This document shows, one piece after another, positions 42,291 through 51,385 of a stretch of 64,000 nucleotides of DNA. The notes below the pieces were generated by a model. It saw nothing but the letters and a program-made list of their open reading frames with translations, made no database searches and was not told where the DNA came from. The stretch is from [Pseudomonas] carboxydohydrogena (GTDB lineage: Bacteria; Pseudomonadota; Alphaproteobacteria; Rhizobiales; Xanthobacteraceae). The position numbers and the translations under genes were made by a program. Every line of letters starts with the position of its first letter. Within the stretch, counting starts at the first letter, position 1. The stretch spans positions 1,052,501 through 1,116,500 of the forward strand of contig NZ_CP113162.1 of assembly GCF_029030725.1 (NCBI RefSeq). The letters run 5' to 3'.

Positions 42291-45101
42291 ATGTCGTCCG
42301 ACGTCTCGGCTTTCGAGCGAAAGCCTGTTTCACGCCCCAGCGATCTTCCCGGCCGGGAAGACGCTTCCTTGTCCGAGGCCGACGCTCAATTGCGCGCGGA
42401 AATCCGGCTGCTGGGGCGCATTCTGGGCGACACGGTTCGCGATCAGGAAGGCGATGATGTCTTCGATCTGGTGGAAAGCATCCGCCAGGCATCGATCCGC
42501 TTCCATCGCGACGAGGACATCGGCGCCCGCCATGAACTGGAGGCGATGCTGGACGGCCGTTCCATCGCCGAGACGGTGCGGATCGTGCGCGCCTTCAGCT
42601 ATTTCTCCCACCTCGCCAACATCGCCGAGGACCAGAACCACATCCGCCAGACCCGCATCCAGAGCGGGGCGGGGCTGGCCACGGCGGCGACGACGCTGGC
42701 CGGAACGGTGGAGCGCGCCCGCGAGGCGGGCTTCTCGACGAAGCAGTTGCGCGACTTCTTCGACAATGCGCTGGTGAGCCCGGTTCTGACCGCGCATCCG
42801 ACCGAGGTGCGCCGCAAGAGCACCATCGACCGCGAAATGGACATCGCGGCGCTTTTGGAAGAGCGCGACCGCACCCAGATGACGGCGGAGGAGCTTGCCG
42901 ACAATGACGAGCAACTGCGTCGCTGCGTGCTGACGCTGTGGCAGACCAACCTTCTGCGCCGGACCAAGCTCACCGTGCTGGACGAAGTGCAGAACGGCCT
43001 GTCGTTCTACGATTACACCTTCCTCAAGCAGTTGCCGCGCCTGTTGAGCCTGCTGGAAGACCGCCTCGGCGCCGGCGAGGACGGAAAAGAACTGGCCTCG
43101 TTCCTGAAAATGGGAAGCTGGATCGGCGGCGACCGCGACGGCAATCCGTTCGTCACCGCCGACGTCTTGCGCGGCACGTTGCAACTGCAATGCGAGCGGG
43201 TGCTGAATTTCTACGTGGACGAACTGCGCAAGCTCTACGGCGAATTGTCTCTCGCGGTGGATCTCGTGAAGGTGACGCCGGAATTGCTGGCGCTGAACGA
43301 GCGCTCGCCTGCTGTTTCCGCGCATCGCGATCGCGAGCCTTATCGCCGCGCCGTGAACGGCGTTTTCGCGCGGCTGAAGGCGACGGCGCGCGAATTCGGC
43401 GTGCGTGTCACCGGCCGCCCCGTCCCGGACGGGGTACAGCCATACGAAAGCGTCGAGGTCCTCCGCGCCGATCTCGACATCATCAACCGTTCGCTGATCG
43501 AAAACGGCTCAGGCGTGATCGCGCGGGGCCGCTTGCGGCGGATACGTCGTGCGGTGGATTGCTTCGGCTTCCATCTCGCGAGCCTCGACCTGCGGCAGAA
43601 TTCGGCGGTGCACGAGCGCACCATCGCGGAATTGTTCGAGGTGGTCGCGCCGGGCACGAACTATCTGAACCTGTCGGAAGATCAGCGTTGTGCGTTGCTG
43701 GTGCGCGAACTTCACACCGCGCGTCCGCTGGTCTCGCCCTTCGTCAACTATGGCGAGGAGACGAGCGGCGAACTCGCGGTGCTGCGGGCCGCCGCCGAGG
43801 CCCATGCGCGGTTCGGGCGTCAATGCATTCCGCAGAGCATCGTGTCGATGTCGGAGGGCGTTTCCGATCTTCTCGAAATCGCGGTTCTACTCAAGGAAGT
43901 CGGCCTGATCGACACCAATGGCGCGAGCCACATCAATCTGGTGCCGTTGTTCGAGACCATCGAGGATTTGCGCAATTGCGCCGGCATCATGGACCGCGCG
44001 CTGTCGCTGCCGGAATATCGCGGTCTGGTCGATAGCCGCGGCGGCATTCAGGAAGTGATGCTGGGCTATTCCGACAGCAACAAGGATGGCGGTTTCGTCA
44101 CCTCGGGCTGGGAATTGTACAAGGCCGAAATCAGCCTCGTTGAGGTGTTCGCGAAGCATAACGTGCGGCTCCGGCTGTTTCACGGCCGTGGCGGCTCGGT
44201 GGGTCGCGGCGGCGGCCCGAGCTACGAGGCGGTTCTGGCGCAGCCGGGCGGCGCGGTGCAGGGACAGATCCGCATCACGGAGCAGGGCGAGATCATCTCG
44301 TCGAAATACACCAACCCGGAAGTCGGCCGGCAGAATCTGGAAATCCTCGCCGCCGCGACGCTGGAAGCAAGCCTGTTGCAGCCGCAGCACTCCGCGCCGC
44401 GCCAGGAATATCTCGCCGCGATGGAGGAATTGTCCGCGCTCGCCTTCGCCTCCTATCGGGGACTCGTCTACGAGACGGAGGGCTTCGAGGAATATTTCTG
44501 GGCCTCAACCGTCATCAACGAGATCGCGTCGCTCAATATCGGCAGCCGTCCGGCGTCACGCAGCAAGACGCGGCGGATCGAGAACCTACGCGCGATCCCG
44601 TGGGTGTTCTCATGGGCGCAGTGCCGCCTGATGCTGCCGGGCTGGTACGGCTTCGGCAGCGCGGTCAGCGAGTGGATCGGCAAGAACCCGGACAAGGGCT
44701 TGCCTTTCTTGCGCGAACTCTATCGCGAGTGGCCGTTCTTCGGCATGCTGTTGTCGAACATGGACATGGTGCTGTCCAAGAGCAGCATCGCGGTCGCCTC
44801 GCGCTATGCCGAACTGGTGCCGGACAAGACGCTGCGCGACACCATCTTCCTGCGCATCCGCACCGAGTGGCAGAATTCGATCGGCTGGCTGCTGAAGATC
44901 ATGGAGCAGGACCGGCTGCTCGGGCACAATCCGCTGCTGGAACGCTCGATCCGTCACCGCTTTCCCTATCTCGATCCGCTCAACCATGTGCAGGTCGAGT
45001 TTCTCAAGGCCTATCGTTCCAAGAACGAGGACCCGCAGGTGTTGCGCGGCATCCAGATCACGATCAACGGCATCTCGGCGGGATTGCGCAATAGCGGCTA
45101 A
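42291..45101 (+). CDS. ppc: Phosphoenolpyruvate carboxylase
   Basis: Carboxylates phosphoenolpyruvate to oxaloacetate, refilling the TCA cycle. 936 aa, the usual bacterial length. [19 protein letters not shown] contains the catalytic His, [14 protein letters not shown] the substrate region, and [18 protein letters not shown] the glycine-rich phosphate-binding loop; the protein ends [11 protein letters not shown] as expected. Start is the ATG at 42291 (MSSDVSAFE); the frame also opens at a TTG upstream. Confidence 0.96.
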   Translation: MSSDVSAFERKPVSRPSDLPGREDASLSEADAQLRAEIRLLGRILGDTVRDQEGDDVFDLVESIRQASIRFHRDEDIGARHELEAMLDGRSIAETVRIVRAFSYFSHLANIAEDQNHIRQTRIQSGAGLATAATTLAGTVERAREAGFSTKQLRDFFDNALVSPVLTAHPTEVRRKSTIDREMDIAALLEERDRTQMTAEELADNDEQLRRCVLTLWQTNLLRRTKLTVLDEVQNGLSFYDYTFLKQLPRLLSLLEDRLGAGEDGKELASFLKMGSWIGGDRDGNPFVTADVLRGTLQLQCERVLNFYVDELRKLYGELSLAVDLVKVTPELLALNERSPAVSAHRDREPYRRAVNGVFARLKATAREFGVRVTGRPVPDGVQPYESVEVLRADLDIINRSLIENGSGVIARGRLRRIRRAVDCFGFHLASLDLRQNSAVHERTIAELFEVVAPGTNYLNLSEDQRCALLVRELHTARPLVSPFVNYGEETSGELAVLRAAAEAHARFGRQCIPQSIVSMSEGVSDLLEIAVLLKEVGLIDTNGASHINLVPLFETIEDLRNCAGIMDRALSLPEYRGLVDSRGGIQEVMLGYSDSNKDGGFVTSGWELYKAEISLVEVFAKHNVRLRLFHGRGGSVGRGGGPSYEAVLAQPGGAVQGQIRITEQGEIISSKYTNPEVGRQNLEILAAATLEASLLQPQHSAPRQEYLAAMEELSALAFASYRGLVYETEGFEEYFWASTVINEIASLNIGSRPASRSKTRRIENLRAIPWVFSWAQCRLMLPGWYGFGSAVSEWIGKNPDKGLPFLRELYREWPFFGMLLSNMDMVLSKSSIAVASRYAELVPDKTLRDTIFLRIRTEWQNSIGWLLKIMEQDRLLGHNPLLERSIRHRFPYLDPLNHVQVEFLKAYRSKNEDPQVLRGIQITINGISAGLRNSG

Positions 45102-45104
45102 ACC

Positions 45105-45314
45105 TCACCGCCCCATCGTCCGGCGGAAATAGGCCTCGGTGTCGGTGAGGCGCTGATGGCCGCGGCGCACCAGAATATTGCCGGTGCGCAGATCGCGGTT
45201 CGCCATGTGCAGGAGCCTGCGTCCTTCGCCGACCAGCGCGCGGGCCTGTCGAATCTGTTCCTCGAATGACACGCCTGTCGCAACAGGTTTGGTGACGGTC
45301 TGGGCGGAGGTCAT
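45105..45314 (-). CDS. Hypothetical protein, 69 aa
   Basis: A helical protein (FEEQIRQARALVGEGRRLLH; RTGNILVRRGHQRLTDTE) convergent with ppc, 3 bp from its stop. An EcfG-like promoter lies about 40 bp upstream (45355-45379). Found as an unnamed gene in the family; function unknown. Confidence 0.65.
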   Translation of the reverse strand: MTSAQTVTKPVATGVSFEEQIRQARALVGEGRRLLHMANRDLRTGNILVRRGHQRLTDTEAYFRRTMGR

Positions 45315-45354
45315 GATGCGGCTCCGTATGTGTTTGGTCGGCTGCGTTCACCTC

Positions 45355-45379
45355 AACGCGCAGGTTGCCAAATCGTTCT
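45355..45379 (-). promoter_or_regulatory. EcfG-like promoter of the 69-aa gene
   Basis: On the minus strand AGAAC (45379-45375), 16 bp, CGTT (45358-45355): one mismatch from GGAAC-N16-CGTT. The predicted start of transcription is about 30 bp before the ATG. The rest of 45315-45460 shows nothing. Confidence 0.45.
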
Positions 45380-45460
45380 GCCCTTGTCCGCCGGGAATTG
45401 TGGATTCGCGCCGTCGTCCACAGGCGTGTGGCCGCAGACTTCTTTACAGAATCGTGAATC

Positions 45461-46291
45461 TCAGCGCGGCGGCGTCTGCGTCAGCCGCGCGATCATGGCC
45501 TGGATCAACGGCTTCATGAAGAACGCATCGCCTGCGGGGGAGATATCGGTTTGCAGGCCATAGGCTTGCAATTCGTTCGAGACGACCGGCCCGATGGAGG
45601 CGACCGGCGTCAGCGCCAGTCCCCGCCGCAACTCCTCCTCGGCTCCTTCCGTGCACGCGGCTTCCACCAGCCGCCGGACCTGACCGGAACTCGTCAGCGC
45701 GACGGCATCGACACGGCCCGCCGCGATCTCGCCGATGGCGGCGGCGATGTTCGGTTGCGCCGCCTTCGTGTCGTAGACGTAAGGCGCGACCGGAACGGGC
45801 ATCGCGCCAGCGTCGCGCACCGCCGCGAGCAGGGGACCGTGATCCTTCTCCGGATAAAGCTGCAAGCCGACGCGGTGACCCTTGAGATCGGCGCGGGCGA
45901 GCGTGGCGATGATGCCTTCGGTGGTCGGCGGCTCCACCACTGTGTCTGCAAGGAGCCCAAGCGGGCGCAGCGCATTCACGGGCTTGGGGCCGCGCGCGAA
46001 TTTGCGGGGGCGGGCGAGCGCGGCAATGAATTCGTTTTCCAGCCCCAGCCGCTTCGCCGCTGCCACCAGCCGTCGCACGCCTTCGCCGGTCATCAGCACC
46101 AGATCGTCGAACGGCTGATCGATCGCGCTCCTGATCCATGCGCCGACCGCGTTTTGATCGGGCGTGTCCTCGATGGTGAACATCGGGCACTGAAGCACGT
46201 CCGCGCCCTGATCCCGCAGCAGGCGGGAAAACTGCGCCTCCTCGCGGGTTTCCAGAATGAGGATGCGGTATCCGCTTAGTCTGCCGGCCAT
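45461..46291 (-). CDS. Uroporphyrinogen-III synthase-like protein
   Basis: 276 aa HemD-fold protein: ILILETREEAQFSRLLRDQG at the N-terminus and the second-domain segment AVALTSSGQVRRLVEAA near residues 185-205 are typical of this low-identity family. It would close the linear tetrapyrrole hydroxymethylbilane with ring D inversion. It is not near other heme genes here, so a HemD paralogue with another role remains possible. Confidence 0.75.
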   Translation of the reverse strand: MAGRLSGYRILILETREEAQFSRLLRDQGADVLQCPMFTIEDTPDQNAVGAWIRSAIDQPFDDLVLMTGEGVRRLVAAAKRLGLENEFIAALARPRKFARGPKPVNALRPLGLLADTVVEPPTTEGIIATLARADLKGHRVGLQLYPEKDHGPLLAAVRDAGAMPVPVAPYVYDTKAAQPNIAAAIGEIAAGRVDAVALTSSGQVRRLVEAACTEGAEEELRRGLALTPVASIGPVVSNELQAYGLQTDISPAGDAFFMKPLIQAMIARLTQTPPR

Positions 46292-46414
46292 TGTGCCTCA
46301 AGGAAATGACTTGGGTATCTTTCCTTCATCATGTCGGTGCGGACAGGATTGGCGCAAGGGGAGGCGGGTGCTAGAGCAAGGTTGTTTTCGTCCCCTCTGT
46401 CAAAGATCAGCCCT

Positions 46415-47278
46415 ATGCCCGCCCAGCAATTCGTCCTCACCCTGTCCTGCGCCAACCGCCCCGGAATCGTCTCCGCCGTGTCCACCTTCCTGTTCGCCAG
46501 CGGGCAGAACATTCTCGACGCCCAGCAGTTCGACGACACCGAGACCGGCCGTTTCTTCATGCGGGTGACGTTCAACACGGTGGACGGCTCGTCCGACCTC
46601 GCGACGCTGCGCGGCGGCTTCGGCGCCATCGCGGTGCCGTTCAACATGACCTGGCAATTGCGCGACCGCAGCGAGCATCAGCGCGTCATGCTGATGGTGT
46701 CGAAATCGACGCACTGTCTGGCCGATCTGCTGTACCGATGGCGCTATACCGACTTGCCGATGGTGCCGACCGCGATCGTCTCCAACCATCCGCGCGAGAC
46801 TTATGAGGGCATCGAGTTCGGCGACATCCCGTTCCATTACCTGCCGGTGGCCCGCGACACCAAGGCGGAGCAGGAAGCGCAGATCTGGAAACTCGTGCAG
46901 GAGACGAAGACCGATCTCGTCGTGCTGGCGCGCTACATGCAGGTTCTCTCCGACGACCTCGCGTCCAAGCTGTCGGGCCGCTGCATCAACATCCATCACT
47001 CGTTCCTGCCGGGGTTCAAGGGCGCCAAGCCCTACCATCAGGCGCACACGCGCGGCGTGAAACTGATCGGTGCGACCGCGCATTACGTCACTGGCGATCT
47101 CGACGAAGGCCCGATCATCGAGCAGGATGTCGAACGCATCAGCCACCGCGATCCGCCCGAGATTCTGGTGCGTAAGGGCGCGGACATCGAGCGGCAGGTG
47201 CTGGCGCGCGGCCTGCGCTATCATCTGGAGGATCGCGTCATTCTCAACGGCCGCAAGACGGTGGTGTTCAAGGATTGA
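46415..47278 (+). CDS. purU: Formyltetrahydrofolate deformylase
   Basis: 287 aa. Hydrolyses 10-formyl-THF to formate and THF. The N-terminal ACT domain ([19 protein letters not shown], about 1-85) and the formyltransferase catalytic domain ([34 protein letters not shown] with the active-site His, and a later conserved Asp region [10 protein letters not shown]) match PurU. The chosen ATG gives the usual length; the frame extends 28 codons upstream. Confidence 0.94.
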   Translation: MPAQQFVLTLSCANRPGIVSAVSTFLFASGQNILDAQQFDDTETGRFFMRVTFNTVDGSSDLATLRGGFGAIAVPFNMTWQLRDRSEHQRVMLMVSKSTHCLADLLYRWRYTDLPMVPTAIVSNHPRETYEGIEFGDIPFHYLPVARDTKAEQEAQIWKLVQETKTDLVVLARYMQVLSDDLASKLSGRCINIHHSFLPGFKGAKPYHQAHTRGVKLIGATAHYVTGDLDEGPIIEQDVERISHRDPPEILVRKGADIERQVLARGLRYHLEDRVILNGRKTVVFKD

Positions 47279-47283
47279 GCGCG

Positions 47284-48465
47284 ATGGCGTTGTCGCTGCG
47301 GACCATCTTCTGCGTTGCGTTGGCGGCGTTGACGCTGGCCGCACAACCGGCCGCCGCCGCCGAGCCGACGCTGAAGGTCGGCCTCGTGTTGCCGCTGTCG
47401 GGCCCGCTCGCAGGGACGGGCACGCAGATCGACAACGCGCTGCGGCTTTATCTTGAACAGAACGGCGACACCATCGAGGGCACGCGGATCGAGGTGATCG
47501 TCCGCGACGACGAGGGCAATCCCGATCGTACCCGCGATGAGGTCAAGGGCCTTATCGAGGAAGACAAGGTCGATGTGCTGGCGGGCTTCGGCACATCGCC
47601 CGCCGCCGCCGTTGCCGCGCCATTCGCGACCAACGCGAAGATTCCGATGGTGGTCATGGGCGCGCAGACATCGCTCGTCGCCACGCGCTCGCCCTTCATC
47701 GTGCGCAGCGGCGCGACGCTCGCGCAGTCCGCCGCGACGCTCGGCAAATGGGCGGCGAAGAACGGCATCCGCAACGCCGCCGCGCTGATCTCCGATTACG
47801 CGCCGGGCAACGACGCGCTGAGGGAGTTCTCGAAAGCGTTTGTCGGTGACGAGCGTATCGTGAACGACGAATACAGGATTCCGCTGACCGAGGCCGACCT
47901 TCGCCCACCGCTGATGCAGATCAAGGGCACGAAGCCCGACGCGCTGTTCGTGTTCGTGGCGCCATGGCAGGCCCGCGAGGTGCTGGAGGCCATCGCCGCG
48001 CAAGGACTTGCGAAAGACGGCATCAGACTGATCGCGACAGGCGATCTCACCGACGATTCCATGCTGAAGACCCTCGGCCCCTCCGCGCTCGGAATCGTGA
48101 CCGCGCATTTCTATTCCGCCGCGCACCCGTCGCGCGCGAACAAGCAATTCGTCGAAGCGTATCGCACGGCCTATGGCGAGACGCCGGGCGCGATGGCGGT
48201 GAGCGGTTATGACGGCACCCGCCTGATCTGCGAGGCGCTGCGGGCCACGAAGGGCGAGACGAACGGTGAGGGCCTTCTCAAGGCCATGAAGGGAGCGGAG
48301 TGGAAAAGCCCGCGTGGCCCGTTTGCGATCGATCCGCACAGCCGCGAGGTGGTGCAGAACATCTATATGCGCAAGGTCGAGGACGTAGGCGGTGAAAAGC
48401 AGAACGTCGAGTTCGCAACCTTCGAGAATGTCAGAGACCCGAACAATTCCGGCCGCGAGCGCTGA
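47284..48465 (+). CDS. ABC transporter substrate-binding protein, Leu/Ile/Val-binding type
   Basis: 393-aa precursor with a signal peptide (TIFCVALAALTLAAQPAAAA) and the periplasmic-binding fold of type I: LKVGLVLPLSGPLAGTGTQI, then VDVLAGFGTSPAAAVAAPFA. No permease or ATPase genes lie nearby, so it is an orphan receptor. Ligand may be an amino acid, an aromatic or an organic acid. It lies 5 bp after purU. Confidence 0.87.
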   Translation: MALSLRTIFCVALAALTLAAQPAAAAEPTLKVGLVLPLSGPLAGTGTQIDNALRLYLEQNGDTIEGTRIEVIVRDDEGNPDRTRDEVKGLIEEDKVDVLAGFGTSPAAAVAAPFATNAKIPMVVMGAQTSLVATRSPFIVRSGATLAQSAATLGKWAAKNGIRNAAALISDYAPGNDALREFSKAFVGDERIVNDEYRIPLTEADLRPPLMQIKGTKPDALFVFVAPWQAREVLEAIAAQGLAKDGIRLIATGDLTDDSMLKTLGPSALGIVTAHFYSAAHPSRANKQFVEAYRTAYGETPGAMAVSGYDGTRLICEALRATKGETNGEGLLKAMKGAEWKSPRGPFAIDPHSREVVQNIYMRKVEDVGGEKQNVEFATFENVRDPNNSGRER

Positions 48466-48485
48466 TCCGCGCGGCAGCCCGCTGC

Positions 48486-49394
48486 CTAGTTCCGCAATTG
48501 CGACTCCGGTGCCGTGATGGCGAACGCCTTCGCGACATGCCGCAGCTTGTCGGGATTGCGGGTGATGTAGACGGTCACGATCTTGCCGTCCTCGATCTCG
48601 AAAGCCGTGGTCTGGAAGACGTTGTCGCGCTCATAGCTGACATAGCCCGGCAAGCCGTCGATCCGCACCGGCTTGTAGAAGCCGCCGTCCCTGACGCCGA
48701 GCTTCCGCGTCAGGCCTTCATACATCCGCAGCACGGCGCTCAAGCCGACAATCGGATTGAGGAAAGCGTGAACCTTGCCGCCGCCGTCGGAGCGCACCAC
48801 GACATTCTGCGCGAGGAGCGCGCGCAGTCCGTCGGTGTCGCCGCTGCGCGACGCCGTAAAGAAAGCCTCGGCGATGCGGTTGCCCTCGTCCTGCGCAACC
48901 GTGTAACGGGGGCGTGCGTCCTGAACGTGCTGGCGCGCCCGTGTCGCCAGTTGCCGGACGGCGGCGGGTTCGCGTTCGATGGTGGTCGCGACTTCGTCCA
49001 GCGCGACGCCGAACACGTCGTGAAGCAGGAAGGCCGCGCGTTCGAGCGGCGAGAGCCGTTCCAGCGCGAGCATCAGCGTGAGCGTGAGATTGTCTTCATC
49101 CGGGCCGTCATCCTCCTCGATCACCGGCTCGGGCAGCCACGAGCCGACATAGGATTCGCGGCGCACGCGCGCGGATTTCATCACGTCGAGGCAAAGCCGC
49201 GTGACGATGCGCGAGAGAAACGCGGGAGCGGATTCGACCTTGGCATGGTCGACATCCTGCCAGCGCAACCATGCGTCCTGCACCACATCCTCGGCTTCGG
49301 CGAGCGAGCCGAGCATGCGATAAGCGAGACGCACCAGCCGGGGCCGCTGCGTCTCGAACAGGCCGGTTATGCCGTCAGGCTGCCGCACGTTCAT
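48486..49394 (-). CDS. sigJ: ECF sigma factor, ECF41 group
   Basis: 302 aa: sigma-2 (about 15-80, YRMLGSLAEAEDVVQDAWLR), sigma-4 (about 110-160) and a C-terminal SnoaL-like extension (about 170-295). The three group marks are present: WLPEP in the linker (86-90), DGGGK (203-207) and NPDKL (280-284). In ECF41 factors the extension both limits and enables activity, replacing a separate anti-sigma. Coupled to the CMD-domain gene by an ATGA overlap and probably autoregulated from 51193-51220. Confidence 0.92.
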   Translation of the reverse strand: MNVRQPDGITGLFETQRPRLVRLAYRMLGSLAEAEDVVQDAWLRWQDVDHAKVESAPAFLSRIVTRLCLDVMKSARVRRESYVGSWLPEPVIEEDDGPDEDNLTLTLMLALERLSPLERAAFLLHDVFGVALDEVATTIEREPAAVRQLATRARQHVQDARPRYTVAQDEGNRIAEAFFTASRSGDTDGLRALLAQNVVVRSDGGGKVHAFLNPIVGLSAVLRMYEGLTRKLGVRDGGFYKPVRIDGLPGYVSYERDNVFQTTAFEIEDGKIVTVYITRNPDKLRHVAKAFAITAPESQLRN

Positions 49395-49843
49395 CCCTTC
49401 GGGTGCTGCATGCGCAGCCCGATCGCAAACCTGTTCCACGCGTTGATCGCGCCGATCAGCAGCGTGAGGTTGACCTGTTCGGCTTCGCTGAAATGCGCCT
49501 TCACCTCGTCCCAGTCTTCATCCGGCGCACCGGTTTCCGAAATCAGGGTCAGTGCATCGGTCCAGGCCAATGCGGCGCGCTCGCGCGGCGTGTAGAGGGA
49601 GGATTCATGCCAGGCGCTGAGCAGATAAAGCCGCATCTCGGTCTCGCCGCCCTTGCGGGCGTCGGTCGAGTGCATGTGCAGGCAGAAGGCGCAGCCGTTG
49701 ATCTGCGACGCGCGCATCTTCACGAGTTCGATTAGGGCAGGCTCGAGAGTGCTGGCCTTGATGGCGGCTTCAAGCGCCATCATGGCCTTGATGGCGTCAG
49801 GCGCCGGTTTGTAGGGGGCTTCAATGCGAGGTGTCATGCTCAT
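49391..49843 (-). CDS. Carboxymuconolactone decarboxylase/AhpD-family protein
   Basis: 150 aa. RASQINGCAFCLHMHSTDAR carries the C-x2-C-x3-H active-site motif of AhpD-like peroxidase reductases. Helical throughout. AAGGAG precedes the ATG at 49843. CMD-domain proteins are the common partner of ECF41 sigma factors, with a proposed role in redox homeostasis. Stop overlaps the sigma start. Confidence 0.9.
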   Translation of the reverse strand: MSMTPRIEAPYKPAPDAIKAMMALEAAIKASTLEPALIELVKMRASQINGCAFCLHMHSTDARKGGETEMRLYLLSAWHESSLYTPRERAALAWTDALTLISETGAPDEDWDEVKAHFSEAEQVNLTLLIGAINAWNRFAIGLRMQHPKG

Positions 49844-49892
49844 CACGGTCTCCTTTTGGGTAACGGTCGTGTCAGTCAGCCCGTAATCGGTT

Positions 49893-50312
49893 TCATTTCG
49901 TGATCGGTGTTGTCAGGACCTTTTCATCGGTGTTGACAACGAATACCGCGAGCAGGCTCGCCGGTTCGGTGTCGCTTGCGTTCTCGCTGACGCTATGGCG
50001 ATCACCCGGCATTTCATAGAAACTCTCTCCTGCGTGGTAGGTTTTTTCCGGTCCGCCGTTCACGCTGCTCCGGATCGCTCCTTTCAGGATGGTGGCATAG
50101 ATGAAGGCCGATTTCGGATGCGTGTGCGCGGGCGACGAGCCGCCGGACTGATACTCGACCAGCACACCCTTCATGCTCTTGCCCTTCACATTCGGCAATA
50201 TGTGGTCGAACACCACCGTGACCTTCGATTTGTCGTCGGTCATGTCGTGAGCGGTTGCGGCCCCTGCAAGCAGGAAGCTGATGGCGGCAGCACAAATAAA
50301 CGTCTTGATCAT
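49893..50312 (-). CDS. Periplasmic cupin protein
   Basis: 139 aa with a signal peptide (MIKTFICAAAISFLLAGAAT). SSPAHTHPKSAFIYATILKG gives the two His of the cupin metal site, and GESFYEMPGDRHSVSENAS the second motif. AGGAG stands 7 bp before this ATG; an ATG two codons upstream is possible. Encoded between the SDR and CMD genes, so part of the ECF41 operon. Its substrate is unknown. Confidence 0.85.
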   Translation of the reverse strand: MIKTFICAAAISFLLAGAATAHDMTDDKSKVTVVFDHILPNVKGKSMKGVLVEYQSGGSSPAHTHPKSAFIYATILKGAIRSSVNGGPEKTYHAGESFYEMPGDRHSVSENASDTEPASLLAVFVVNTDEKVLTTPITK

Positions 50313-50341
50313 TGTCATACTCCTGTCGGGTGAAGTGCGGA

Positions 50342-51103
50342 TTACACGGCGGCGGCGTTCTGCCCGCGCTGCAACCATTCCTTGAACGTGATGGTGCCGA
50401 GACGGGCGCCGGCATCCGGCGTCAGCGAGCGGTCGTCGAGCCTGATGCCGAAATAGCGTGCGTCGGGATCGGTGATGACTGTTGTACCGTCCTTTTTCGC
50501 GCTCAAATATTTGCGGACGAGTTGGTCGAGTTGGAAGGATTCCGGCCCGCCGATCTCGATCATCCCGTTCACGGGCTCCGCAAGGGCCGCATCCGCGACG
50601 GCGGCGGCGACATCGTCGGCCGCCATCGGCTGGATCTTCGCGGGCGAGACATGGACGCCATCGTCCCGCGTCGCTTCTTGCGCGATGCCGCCGACGAATT
50701 CGAAGAACTGGGTGGCGCGGACAATCGTGTAAGGCTGGCGTGACGCTTCGATCAGCAGTTCCTGCGCGAGCTTGGCGTGGAAGTATCCGAATTCGAGCAG
50801 GCGTTCGGTACCGACCACCGACAGCGCGACGTGGTGCTTCACGCCCGCGGCCTTTTCCGCCGTCAGCACGTTGCGGCCCGAAGCCTCGAAGAAGGCCATC
50901 GCGGCCTTGTGCTCAAAGGACGGAGAGTTGGCGACGTCGATCACGACCTGCGCCCCGGCAAAAGCCTCGGCGAGCCCTTCGCCGGTGACGGTGTCGATGC
51001 CGGTGGACGGCGAGGCCGCAAGGACCTCATGGCCGCGCTGGCGCAGCCGGGCCACGACCCGGGAGCCGATGAGGCCGGAGCCTCCGATGACGACGATCTT
51101 CAA
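50342..51103 (-). CDS. NmrA-like/SDR NAD(P)-binding protein
   Basis: 253 aa from a TTG with AGGAGG five bases upstream. LKIVVIGGSGLIGSRVVARL is the Rossmann motif (GGSGLIG). Atypical SDR architecture without an obvious Tyr-x3-Lys pair near the expected place. Such NAD-dependent epimerase-like proteins are one of the three gene types that accompany ECF41. First gene of the operon, 82 bp after the candidate promoter. Confidence 0.85.
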   Translation of the reverse strand: MKIVVIGGSGLIGSRVVARLRQRGHEVLAASPSTGIDTVTGEGLAEAFAGAQVVIDVANSPSFEHKAAMAFFEASGRNVLTAEKAAGVKHHVALSVVGTERLLEFGYFHAKLAQELLIEASRQPYTIVRATQFFEFVGGIAQEATRDDGVHVSPAKIQPMAADDVAAAVADAALAEPVNGMIEIGGPESFQLDQLVRKYLSAKKDGTTVITDPDARYFGIRLDDRSLTPDAGARLGTITFKEWLQRGQNAAAV

Positions 51104-51192
51104 TGGTGCCTCCTGTGTGTTGCCGCCGAAGCGGGGGTGGGCAGGGATGGCCGTCCGCGAGGGGAGGGGCCGTTGTGCCCGTTCGCTCTCAA

Positions 51193-51220
51193 GACGAGGC
51201 AGGAGGCCCGGGAAGTGACA
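51193..51220 (-). promoter_or_regulatory. Candidate ECF41 promoter
   Basis: On the minus strand TGTCACT (51220-51214), 17 bp, CGTC (51196-51193). The published ECF41 consensus is TGTCACA with CGTC about 16 bp downstream, so this differs at one base and one position. It precedes the SDR-cupin-CMD-sigma operon, consistent with autoregulation. Confidence 0.68.
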
Positions 51221-51319
51221 TGCCCCCGAAAAAATCGGGGTGGCTGCCAAAATCCCCGGAAACCCGTTCAAAATTTCCGTGATCTGCCGAAGAATCTGGG
51301 CCGGCTGGGTTTCGCCTAT

Positions 51320-51361
51320 GGGCAGATGATGGTAGGAAGCTGGATCAAGATCATTCTGCCC
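51320..51361 (+). promoter_or_regulatory. Hairpin upstream of the methyltransferase gene
   Basis: GGGCAGATGAT (51320-51330) pairs with ATCATTCTGCCC (51350-51361), one bulged T, 19-base loop. It ends 24 bp before the ATG. Whether it is a regulatory leader is unknown; it does not resemble SAM-II or SAH riboswitches by eye. Confidence 0.4.
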
Positions 51362-51385
51362 ACCCTATCTTCCCGCGCGAGCCTC

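Noticed and set aside
50777-51385. N-terminal extension of the methyltransferase frame opposite the SDR gene
   Set aside because: The extension is antisense to a well-supported gene; the ATG at 51386 begins a natural protein.
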